From: an uncultured Eggerthellaceae bacterium
GTDB lineage: Bacteria > Actinomycetota > Coriobacteriia > Coriobacteriales > Eggerthellaceae
Assembly (NCBI GenBank): GCA_934630485.1
Contig: CAKTWD010000011.1
Span: 1-27,162, forward strand
DNA: 27,162 nt
Reading direction: 5' to 3'
The notes below the pieces were generated by a model, which saw nothing but the letters and a program-made list of their open reading frames with translations, did not search any database and was not told where the DNA came from. The position numbers were made by a program, and so were the translations under genes. Positions 8,561 through 15,802 of the stretch are shown here, one piece after another (the stretch's first letter is position 1; each line of letters starts with the position of its first letter).

Positions 8561-10195
8561 GTGCTTCAGGACGACAGGATTTGGATGGCGCAGGGCGACA
8601 ACCCCTGCTATCTGCTTCTCAATCAGGCAAATCGTCATGGTCTCATCGCCGGTGCTTCCGGCACAGGCAAGACGGTCACGCTAAAGGTTATGGCCGAGGG
8701 CTTCTCTCAGGCGGGCGTTCCCGTTTTCATGGCCGACGTTAAGGGTGACGTCACCGGCATGTGCCAGGCCGGCGTCGACTCCGAGAACATGCAGAAGCGC
8801 ATTCAGAAATTCGGGTTGCAGGGTTTCACGTATCAAGGTTGCCCTGCACGTTTTTGGGATATGACGGGAGGCCCCGGCATTCCCGTTCGCGTGACTGTTT
8901 CCGACATGGGGCCGGTGCTTCTGTCGCGCTTGCTTGGCCTTACGCAGGTGCAGGAGGGCGTGCTGAACATCGTTTTCCGTATTGCCGACGACAGGCAGAT
9001 GCTGCTAATCGATTTGAAGGACCTGCGCGCCATGCTGAATTACGTCAGCGAGCACGCGAAGGAATACACCACCACGTACGGCAACGTTTCGGCTCAGTCG
9101 GTTGGCGCCATTTTGCGTGCGCTTATCGCGGTTGAAGATCAGGGCGGGGACATTTTCTTCGGCGAGCCGTCGCTTGAGCTTTCCGATTGGTTCGCATGCG
9201 ACCTTATGGGTCGCGGCTATGTGAACATCCTGAATGCCGCGCGTATTATTCAACAGCCGCAGATTTACTCGATGTTCCTGCTGTGGATGCTGTCCGATTT
9301 GTTCGAGAAACTACCCGAGGTGGGCGACTTGGACAAGCCTCGTTTCGTTTTCTTCTTCGACGAGGCGCATCTGTTGTTCAAGGACATGCCCAGCGAGCTT
9401 TTGAACAAGCTCGTGCAGGTGGTCAAGCTCATTCGTTCCAAGGGTGTGGGCGTTTACTTCATCACGCAGTCGCCCAGCGACATTCCCGGCGAGGTTCTGG
9501 CGCAGCTTTCCAATCGTGTGCAGCATGGCTTGCGCGCTTACACGCCCGCCGAGCAGAAGGCCGTTAGGGCGGCAGCCGAGGCGTTCCGCGCGAACCCGAA
9601 TTTCAAGAGCGAGGACGTGATTTTGGGGCTGGGCACCGGTGAGGCGCTGGTGAGCTTCCTTGACGAAGAAGGTAAGCCTTCGGTTGTCGAGAATGCCAAG
9701 ATTCTGCCTCCGCAGTGCTTGATGGCCGAGGCTTCTGACGAAGCGAAGGCTGCGGTGGCGCATGGGCAGATTGCGCTGATGGTGAAGTACGGCACGGCTA
9801 TCGATCGCGAGAGCGCGTACGAGAAGATCATGGACGAGCGCGAGCAGAATGCCGCTGCCGAAGAACTTGCCAAGGAAAGGGCTAAGCTCGAGGCTGAGAA
9901 GGCTGAGTTCGCCAAGCAACAGGAGGCAGCGCAAAAAGCCGCCGAGAAAGAGGCGGAGCGTCAGCAGAAAGCGGCAGAGAAGGAAGCCGAGCGACAGGCG
10001 AGGGCAGCCGAAAGGGAGGCGGAGCGTCAGGCGCGTGCGGCTGAGCGCGAAGCAGAGCGCTTGGCCAAGGCTGAGGAGCGCGAGCGCCAGAAGCAGAAGG
10101 ATGCGATGTCGCGCGTTGCCGCGAACATCTTGAGCTCGGCAGGACGTACGGCTGCGAACCAGATCGTCCGTGGCCTGTTTGGCACGCGACGTTAG
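8561..10195 (+). CDS. HerA-like/DUF853 family ATPase with coiled-coil tail
   Basis: 544 residues from a GTG preceded by AAGGAGG. Walker A is GASGTGKT (31-38), within HGLIAGASGTGKTVTL. Walker B is VFFFDEAH, with Asp267 and Glu268. The stretch FITQSPSDIPGEVLAQLSNR is the sensor-like segment typical of DUF853 proteins (E. coli YjgR group) in the FtsK-HerA superfamily. The C-terminus (about 420-520) is highly charged; residues 459-502 contain four 11-residue repeats of the form KAAEKEAERQx or RAAEREAERQx, which should form a long helix or coiled coil. HerA-type ATPases are hexameric DNA or protein translocases; the substrate of this family is not established. It stands alone, with its own promoter and terminator and no NurA-like nuclease partner. 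Confidence 0.88.
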   Translation: MLQDDRIWMAQGDNPCYLLLNQANRHGLIAGASGTGKTVTLKVMAEGFSQAGVPVFMADVKGDVTGMCQAGVDSENMQKRIQKFGLQGFTYQGCPARFWDMTGGPGIPVRVTVSDMGPVLLSRLLGLTQVQEGVLNIVFRIADDRQMLLIDLKDLRAMLNYVSEHAKEYTTTYGNVSAQSVGAILRALIAVEDQGGDIFFGEPSLELSDWFACDLMGRGYVNILNAARIIQQPQIYSMFLLWMLSDLFEKLPEVGDLDKPRFVFFFDEAHLLFKDMPSELLNKLVQVVKLIRSKGVGVYFITQSPSDIPGEVLAQLSNRVQHGLRAYTPAEQKAVRAAAEAFRANPNFKSEDVILGLGTGEALVSFLDEEGKPSVVENAKILPPQCLMAEASDEAKAAVAHGQIALMVKYGTAIDRESAYEKIMDEREQNAAAEELAKERAKLEAEKAEFAKQQEAAQKAAEKEAERQQKAAEKEAERQARAAEREAERQARAAEREAERLAKAEERERQKQKDAMSRVAANILSSAGRTAANQIVRGLFGTRR

Positions 10196-10216
10196 GGTTT
10201 GGCTGAAGCTATTAAT

Positions 10217-10250
10217 AAGCCGTGATCTGCGAGAATGCGGGTCACGGCTT
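10217..10250. terminator. intrinsic terminator after the HerA/DUF853-like gene
   Basis: A 9-bp perfect stem AAGCCGTGA (10217-10225) and TCACGGCTT (10242-10250) flanks a 16-base loop and is followed by TTGCTTT on the plus strand. The minus-strand gene ends at 10301, so the hairpin could also serve it; its minus-side tail (ATTAATAG) is only weakly U-rich. Confidence 0.65.
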
Positions 10251-10300
10251 TTGCTTTGGGACTGCAAGCCGGTGCTCCCAGCTTGCTTTTAGATCGAGAC

Positions 10301-12208
10301 TTAATCCGTTATGTCGACAACGGCATAAGAAGTGTTTTCGCCGGTTCGCGTCTTCAAATACTCTCGCAGCCCGGGATCGGTTGCGTAAACGTAGCAGCCT
10401 TTCATGCCGCGCGTCATGAGCGTGCGATACGTGTTCTTGATTATTTCATCAGCTAATCGGTGAGCGCGTTCGGGGTCTTCTTTCTCCATCTTCTTCAAGC
10501 CTTTGATCGACTGATCGGTTTTGGCTCTGTTTGTGTAGTCGGTAACCAGGTGACCGTTTTCGTAACGGAGGTCGTTGCCGATGATCACGCCAACGTATTC
10601 GAATTCGAGACCTTGGGTGGTGTGAATGCAGCCTGCTTCGTTTATCGATGTTGGGCTTATCGCAAACGCTTCGTCTCCGTTGAGATTCCAGCTGATTTCG
10701 AAGTCGCCGATCTTGATCTCGTGGGTGTTGGTGTCCGAGCGTCCTTTGCCCGAGGGCCATTCCCAACAATAACCAGCCAAAATGCGCGCCTTGTTTGACC
10801 CTTTGTTTCGCTCGATAACTTTTTCTCTCATTTCCTCGGGCGTATCGAACACTACGAACTCGTAGTCGATGTTTTCGATATCGTAATTCGCAGTTTCGCG
10901 AATGCCCAAAACGTCATCTAGCCATGCCAGATAGCCGTCGGATCCGTTACAGCGGAACTGCGATGACAGTTCTTCTTCGAAGACTGTCGCGCCATTGAAT
11001 GCCGCCCATCGTTTGATTTCGTCTGCACTGCCGATGTCTTTGATGGTCACGCGCTGGCTTTCGTCAATGAAGAAAACGCTGAGTCTTGCTGCGTGGATGA
11101 TTTCATGAATTTGGTTCAGACCCTCGTTCCCGTAGAATCCGGACTTTTCGTTCAGTCGGTGCGCCTCGTCTGCGAGAACGACACCGATGGCGTTCCTGGG
11201 AGTGTCAACATAGGTACCGGAACCCTTGAACATATTGTCAATGCAGCTTATAGTTCTATGACCTTTTAGCTTTCGCTTGTATACGTCACGCGGGGCACTG
11301 TTTTTCGAGCAGTATTGTGCGAAGACTCCCTCTTGAGTGAGCCTGGCAAGCAAGTTGATGGCAATGACGGTTTTTCCCGTGCCTGGACCTCCGGTAGCTA
11401 TGAGAACCCGCTTTTTGCCGTCTTTCTCGCATTGGCGAGAAAGCTCCATCACGCGTTCGAAGATGACTTTCTGCTCGTCGATCATGTTGAACTCGGGGTT
11501 GTTGTCAATCATGCCTACGATGGCATCTTGTAGGCTCTTCGAAGGTTTGATTCGACCGTTGTCGATCTCGTACAGGATTTCTCCGTCATCGCCTTCTTTG
11601 AGGACGCGCTTAATATAATCGCGCAGTTTTCGAACGTCGCCTTTGGCGAATGCGGGCGCAATTGCGAGATAGTCCTCATACGCGGGGTCGTAAAGGGGGT
11701 CATTCGCTGTTGCGCGTAGGTAATTGTGCAGGTAGGCGCATGGCCATAGCTGAATTTCTTCGACTTGGGTGTATTCGTTGTAGTCGCGGATCATTTGCGC
11801 GTAACTCCACGCTTGGTAGGAGGGATGCACGACGCGTCGATTCGCGCCTCCCGTGAAAGTCTCAACGAGGCCGTCCAGACCGTCGACTTTCTTGACCTCG
11901 CTCCATTGCTTGAGCTCCACGATTACCACATTCGCAGTTTTGGATTCATCGTAGCCTGAGATAAGGAAGTCGATGCGCTTGGATGTGTTTGGGAGGTTGT
12001 ATTCGATGGCTACGCCGGAGTCGTTCGGGATCGCCTCGTCGTTCAAAACTTTGTACATGTACTCGAGGGAGTTAACCCAGGATCTGAATTCAGCTTCGCC
12101 AGTTTTGCGATGCATTTTGTCGAGGATGCTGTCACGAATGGTGTATGCGATGGTGTCGTCTACGACTTCGGTCATGAAGTCGGCTTTGCTTCCGCTGTAG
12201 ATGATCAT
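10301..12208 (-). CDS. PD-(D/E)XK nuclease fused to DUF2075-type SF1 helicase
   Basis: 635 residues from ATG 12208, where GGAG sits eight bases away; the ATG at 12214 is only two bases from the same site. The N-terminal domain has the nuclease pattern RIDFLISG (Asp80) and VVIVELKQW (Glu98-x-Lys100), with conserved YQAWSYAQMI after it. The helicase part has Walker A GGPGTGKT (273-280), Walker B VVLADEAHRL, FFIDESQ, the SSQFRCNGSDGY motif, HTTQGLEFEYVGVIIG (motif V) and LMTRGMKG (motif VI). DUF2075 proteins of this architecture often sit in defence islands; the cellular role is not established. It is 121 bases downstream of the fic gene on the same strand. Two sampled lines give about 52% GC against about 60% in a uvrA-like line, a weak hint of transfer. 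Confidence 0.85.
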   Translation of the reverse strand: MIIYSGSKADFMTEVVDDTIAYTIRDSILDKMHRKTGEAEFRSWVNSLEYMYKVLNDEAIPNDSGVAIEYNLPNTSKRIDFLISGYDESKTANVVIVELKQWSEVKKVDGLDGLVETFTGGANRRVVHPSYQAWSYAQMIRDYNEYTQVEEIQLWPCAYLHNYLRATANDPLYDPAYEDYLAIAPAFAKGDVRKLRDYIKRVLKEGDDGEILYEIDNGRIKPSKSLQDAIVGMIDNNPEFNMIDEQKVIFERVMELSRQCEKDGKKRVLIATGGPGTGKTVIAINLLARLTQEGVFAQYCSKNSAPRDVYKRKLKGHRTISCIDNMFKGSGTYVDTPRNAIGVVLADEAHRLNEKSGFYGNEGLNQIHEIIHAARLSVFFIDESQRVTIKDIGSADEIKRWAAFNGATVFEEELSSQFRCNGSDGYLAWLDDVLGIRETANYDIENIDYEFVVFDTPEEMREKVIERNKGSNKARILAGYCWEWPSGKGRSDTNTHEIKIGDFEISWNLNGDEAFAISPTSINEAGCIHTTQGLEFEYVGVIIGNDLRYENGHLVTDYTNRAKTDQSIKGLKKMEKEDPERAHRLADEIIKNTYRTLMTRGMKGCYVYATDPGLREYLKTRTGENTSYAVVDITD

Positions 12209-12329
12209 GGTCATGGCTCCGTATGCTTCATCGCATCAACTTTCAAACTATTTAAAGTATATCTTCATGCGGTGTAGCTGCTCTCACCGGGTTTCCGATT
12301 GTGCTTATCGTCGGGAGAGCGTCACCGCT

Positions 12330-13379
12330 CTATCCTTTCCAGACGTACCCTGTCGCAGGGCCGGCTCCCACCTTCTGGATTTTACCGCCTGTCAAAAGAT
12401 CCGATAAGGCGCGCTCGATGGTGGTCTGGCTGATGTCCGGGCATGCTACGGCAATGTCGTGCTTGGTCACCTTGCCGACGGAGCTGCGCAGCACTCCCTC
12501 CACACGCTCGGCCTTGGTGAGCCTGGCGTCTACCACTGTGCAGACGCGTTCCTCGAACTCGCGATAGGTAGCCAGGATTGTGCCCAACATGTAGCGCACG
12601 AACGGACCAGGGTCGTTTCGGCCCTCGTGCCATCCTTGCGAGCTCGCTGCTAAGGCGTTGTAGTACGCGTTCTTGGTGCGCTCGATCTCTTTCTCGATGG
12701 AGACGTACTTGCCAGCCATGTAACCCGCCTTGTATAGCAAAAGCAGGGTAAGCAGCCTGGACATGCGCCCATTGCCATCGTTGAAAGGATGGATGCAGGT
12801 GAAGTCGAACACGAATACAAGAGAGATAAGCAACGGGTCTATAGCTTCGCTCGCAACGGCGTCGCGATATGCTAAGCACAAGCGCTCTATGGCGTCCTCG
12901 GTGGCCACCGCGGGGACGGTTTTCAGCCGAACGTACTCGGTTCCGTCTGGGCGTATGCCGCGCACTTCGTTGTCGCCAACCTTGAAGTGCCCGCCCATTG
13001 AGGATGGCGTGTATCGGTACATCTGCCGGTGAAGCTGCAGTATGACGTTCGGTGTGACGTCGATGAAGTCATGGCTCTCGTGTATGGTGGCCAATGCGTC
13101 GCGATAGCCGGCTATCTCTTCCTCGTCGCGGGAGCGCAAATCCGACTTCTCGGACATGATTTTTTGAAGGCGCCTATCGCTAGTGCGTATGCCCTCGATG
13201 CGGTTTGAGGCCTCGGTTGACTGAACCTTGGCAACTTCCGTTAGGGCATCAAGGACATCCGTCTTGGCGTTGAGGTAGAGCGCCTGCCGACCCCTGTATT
13301 CATGGACCGCCGTGAGCAGTCTCACAGTCTCCGGCGTTAGCAAGCCTTGCGGCACCTGTGTGTAGTCGAACCGCCTCAT
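12330..13379 (-). CDS. Fic family protein with N-terminal inhibitory motif and C-terminal winged helix
   Basis: 349 residues from ATG 13379 with AGGAAG upstream. The complete Fic core motif HPFNDGNGRMSR (His197 to Arg208) indicates an active AMP- or nucleotidyl-transferase. The N-terminal helix contains Ser58-x-x-x-Glu62-Gly63 (SNRIEG), the (S/T)xxxE(G/N) inhibitory motif of class II Fic proteins, whose Glu blocks productive ATP binding. The flap region GHFKVGDNEVRG (130-141) precedes the core. The C-terminal 80 residues look like a winged helix (ISQTTIERALSDLLTGGKIQKVG), found in many Fic proteins of this type and possibly DNA-binding. Targets are unknown. It probably shares a transcript with the downstream nuclease-helicase gene, since no clear terminator lies between them. 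Confidence 0.93.
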   Translation of the reverse strand: MRRFDYTQVPQGLLTPETVRLLTAVHEYRGRQALYLNAKTDVLDALTEVAKVQSTEASNRIEGIRTSDRRLQKIMSEKSDLRSRDEEEIAGYRDALATIHESHDFIDVTPNVILQLHRQMYRYTPSSMGGHFKVGDNEVRGIRPDGTEYVRLKTVPAVATEDAIERLCLAYRDAVASEAIDPLLISLVFVFDFTCIHPFNDGNGRMSRLLTLLLLYKAGYMAGKYVSIEKEIERTKNAYYNALAASSQGWHEGRNDPGPFVRYMLGTILATYREFEERVCTVVDARLTKAERVEGVLRSSVGKVTKHDIAVACPDISQTTIERALSDLLTGGKIQKVGAGPATGYVWKG

Positions 13380-13390
13380 GTTCGCTTCCT

Positions 13391-13462
13391 ATCTACTTCA
13401 CCATAGTTTAATCTGCATCATACATCAAAAAGTGATGCAGATAAATCACAGATGAGGTAGAT
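13391..13462. repeat. two concentric inverted repeats upstream of fic (probable operator)
   Basis: The inner arms are a perfect 10-bp inverted repeat, ATCTGCATCA (13411-13420) and TGATGCAGAT (13433-13442). The outer arms, ATCTACTTCACC (13391-13402) and GATGAGGTAGAT (13451-13462), match in 10 of 12 positions. Both pairs have exactly the same centre (between 13426 and 13427). It begins 12 bases upstream of the fic start codon, where the fic promoter and ribosome site must lie, so a regulator, possibly Fic through its winged helix, could bind here. The outer arms start with the same ATCT(A/G)C as the inner ones, suggesting four related half-sites. Confidence 0.6.
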
Positions 13463-13512
13463 TGATGGATAAAAAAGTACCGTTGACGCCGATAACAGCA
13501 TGAACAAAGCAA

Positions 13513-13542
13513 TGGGCGCGGCTTCGGAAGAAACCGCGCCCA
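13513..13542 (-). terminator. terminator hairpin downstream of guaA
   Basis: A 9-bp stem, TGGGCGCGG (13513-13521) with CCGCGCCCA (13534-13542), and a 12-base loop lie 37 bases past the stop of the minus-strand GMP synthase gene. The following minus-strand sequence is moderately T-rich (TTGCTTTGTT). Confidence 0.6.
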
Positions 13543-13578
13543 CGGGCAGCCATTGTACCACAGAACCGAACGTCTGTT

Positions 13579-14559
13579 CTATTCCCACTCAACCGTGCCG
13601 ACGGGCTTCGGGGTCAGGTCGTAGCAAACACGGCAGATACCCGGAACCTCAGCGGTAATGCGGTCGGTGATGCGCTTAAGTAGCGCCCAATCGATCTCGG
13701 GAACTTCAGCGGTCATAACGTCAACCGTGTTGATGCAGCGGATGATGCAGGGCCAGTCGTAAGCACGCTTGCCGTCGCGAACGCCGGTTGCACGGAAGTC
13801 GGGCACAACGGCGAAGTACTGCCAAACCTTCAGGCCGGCATTGTCGATTTCCTCGCGGACGATGGCGTCTGCGTCGCGCAGAGCCTCCAAGCGATCGCGG
13901 GTGATGGCGCCAAGGCAGCGAACACCCAGGCCGGGGTCGGGGAAGGGCTGACGCTCAACCATGTTCTCGGGCAGGCCGAGCTCGTGGCCAACAACGCGCA
14001 CTTCGTCCTTGTACAGCAGCTTAACGGGCTCGCACAGCTCGAACTGCAAGTCCTCGGGCAGGCCGCCAACATTGTGGTGGGCCTTCACGCCATCCTGAGA
14101 CTCCAGGATGTCGGGGTAGATGGTACCCTGAGCCAGGAAGCTAACCTCGTTGCCAACCTTGCGAGCCTCTTCTTCGAACACGCGGATGAACTCGGCGCCG
14201 ATGATCTTGCGCTTCGTTTCGGGCTCGTCCACGTCAACCAGCTTGTCCAGGAAGCGATCGGTTGCGTCTACGTAAATCAGGTTGGCGTCCATCTGGTTCT
14301 TGAAAACGTCGATGACCTGCTCGCTTTCGCCCTTGCGCATAAGGCCATGGTTCACATGCACACAGATAAGCTGTTTACCAATGGCCTTGATCAGCAGGGC
14401 TGCAACAACCGAGCTGTCAACGCCGCCGGAAAGAGCCAGCAGGACCTTCTTGTCACCGATCTGTTCACGGATTGCGGCTACCTGCTCGTCGATAAAGGCC
14501 TGAGCAAGTTCGGGGGTGGTGATGCGCACCATGTCGTCAGGACGCTTATTGGGATCCAT
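13579..14559 (-). CDS. guaA: GMP synthase ATP-pyrophosphatase subunit/domain without glutamine amidotransferase
   Basis: 326 residues. The enzyme adenylates XMP and aminates it to GMP in purine synthesis. The PP-loop SGGVDSS is at residues 44-50; VHVNHGLMRKGE, FLAQGTIYPD, PFPDPGLGVRC and the terminal DLTPKPVGTVEWE are hallmark GMP synthase sequences including the C-terminal dimerisation part. The usual bacterial enzyme is about 510-525 residues and starts with a class I glutaminase domain. Here the protein begins just before the PP-loop domain, at an ATG with a strong AAAGGAG site, so the short form is genuine as read. The 290 bases upstream contain no glutaminase remnant in any frame I examined. 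Ammonia may come from a separate subunit, as in archaea, or free ammonium. Confidence 0.93.
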   Translation of the reverse strand: MDPNKRPDDMVRITTPELAQAFIDEQVAAIREQIGDKKVLLALSGGVDSSVVAALLIKAIGKQLICVHVNHGLMRKGESEQVIDVFKNQMDANLIYVDATDRFLDKLVDVDEPETKRKIIGAEFIRVFEEEARKVGNEVSFLAQGTIYPDILESQDGVKAHHNVGGLPEDLQFELCEPVKLLYKDEVRVVGHELGLPENMVERQPFPDPGLGVRCLGAITRDRLEALRDADAIVREEIDNAGLKVWQYFAVVPDFRATGVRDGKRAYDWPCIIRCINTVDVMTAEVPEIDWALLKRITDRITAEVPGICRVCYDLTPKPVGTVEWE

Positions 14560-14626
14560 GCATAGCTCCTTTTAGTTCGGTCGGAATGCGCCGCCACGTG
14601 GACGAACGCACTTGTCATAGTTTCTA

Positions 14627-14632
14627 ATTATA
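14627..14632 (-). promoter_or_regulatory. -10 element for guaA
   Basis: TATAAT reads on the minus strand within GCATATAATTAG, about 70 bases before the guaA start. No good -35 is visible at 16-18 bases. The leader between it and the AAAGGAG site shows no purine-riboswitch consensus that I can recognise. Confidence 0.4.
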
Positions 14633-14777
14633 TGCAGTTCAATAGTCGTTTCGGTTTGCCGCAACCCATGATTTTTCGGGAACGATGAGATTTCCTTAAA
14701 GGCAACGCTTCGGCGAACTCTTCGGCTTGCTGGTCGATGTCCGTTGCATGGGGCGCAGGCGAACGCTTCCGTAGCGA

Positions 14778-14783
14778 TATAAT
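14778..14783 (+). promoter_or_regulatory. -10 element for the 162-aa acidic protein gene
   Basis: TATAAT lies in GCGATATAATCG, 67 bases before the ATG at 14850. The -35 region is poor. It is divergent from the guaA -10 element about 150 bases away. Confidence 0.4.
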
Positions 14784-14849
14784 CGTCAGAATCCAAAAGG
14801 CGATATCTCACGCAATGCCTAGACGGCCGCTAATGAAAAAGAAGGCGTC

Positions 14850-15338
14850 ATGAACGATACCAACACCGACGAGCTCCTAAACGAGCTTGCCAACCATATG
14901 CGCGAAGCCGGCGAGCTTACCGAGACGGGCGACGTTTGCATGGAAGACGGCGCTCTTGAAGATGGCTACGTCCTCCAGCAGAAGGTCAAGCTTGTTCTAC
15001 TTGCCGGCGCCGATGCGGCGTATATCGTTCCCTCCGGTCAAGACTGGGCGCACGATGCGCTCGGCGACTCAATCATCATTCCCGGCACGATTTACTCCGA
15101 TGACCAGCCTTTTCTTGAAGGCGATGCATCGGTAACGGGTTATTTCCAAGCCGATGCGGACCAGCATTGGGCACGTGTGGAGTCGGGCCGTGTGCCGCTG
15201 ACTGCCCGCGGAATCGACTGGCGAAGCGGCCTTGAGGATTTTCCCGAAATCGTTTCCCAGTTCGAGCAGTGCATGGAGATAAGCTCCTACCGCCATCTTG
15301 CCGAGCAGGCAACACTTAAGAACCTCGCCAACGAATAG
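14850..15338 (+). CDS. hypothetical acidic protein, 162 aa
   Basis: No family recognised. The ATG at 14850 has AGAAGG upstream. The protein is strongly acidic, especially residues 1-45 (for example ELTETGDVCMEDGALEDGYV), has no signal peptide and no membrane segment, so it is probably cytoplasmic. The middle (46-130) alternates short hydrophobic strands such as KLVLLAGADAAYIVP and DSIIIPGTIY with loops; the last 30 residues look helical. It is divergent from guaA and separated from the next gene by 464 bases, so it is probably transcribed alone. Confidence 0.7.
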   Translation: MNDTNTDELLNELANHMREAGELTETGDVCMEDGALEDGYVLQQKVKLVLLAGADAAYIVPSGQDWAHDALGDSIIIPGTIYSDDQPFLEGDASVTGYFQADADQHWARVESGRVPLTARGIDWRSGLEDFPEIVSQFEQCMEISSYRHLAEQATLKNLANE

Positions 15339-15802
15339 CGCACGTAATTTGGCAAGAGCGCATGCTGCCTCCGATAAGCAGAAGCAAAAAGGGCGCCGCC
15401 CATCGATCTGAATGTGAAGGCCGAATTGCCGTATGCAAAGGTGTCCCGCGGAATGATTGCCACAAGGCCTTTCGCAGCGTTCTCAGCATGCGTCACGCTA
15501 TCGCGCTGCTGTTCCCAGGACAGCACGAAGCCATGACCTGTTTCAACTGCCGTTTCACGTCTCCTGTTCTGCTGGGCGTTCGCCTGCGCACCATCGTTTG
15601 GAAGACGACCGAACACTCAAATGGATAACAACAACGCCAGGACCTATTTTAAATAGCTTAGTGAATCGGTTATTCCAGATGATAAAATTAAGAATCGTAT
15701 TCAATCGTTGCGCAACCTATTGTTGCCTGTATATGTTATCGCGCGCACGACGTTTTTAGAGGCGTCCGTGCAGAGGGGTAACATTGTTGAAAGGAGTTTA
15801 TC
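15339..15802 (+). other. 464-base gap without a supported gene
   Basis: The left part (15360-15620) is open in one frame on each strand (about 88 codons on plus, about 109 on minus), but neither frame has a ribosome site or a recognisable domain, and the minus one overlaps the end of the 162-aa gene. The right part (15640-15780) is AT-rich and probably carries the promoter of the downstream surface-protein gene. TTGCGC (15708-15713) with TATATG (15730-15735), 16 bases apart, is the best but weak candidate. Confidence 0.4.

Noticed and set aside
12316..12331. 6-bp hairpin AGAGCG/CGCTCT at the fic stop codon
   Set aside because: Short stem, no following U-run; too weak to call a terminator between fic and the helicase gene.
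15362..15628. Open frames on both strands of the 464-base gap
   Set aside because: No ribosome site and no recognisable domain; the minus frame overlaps the end of the 162-aa gene.
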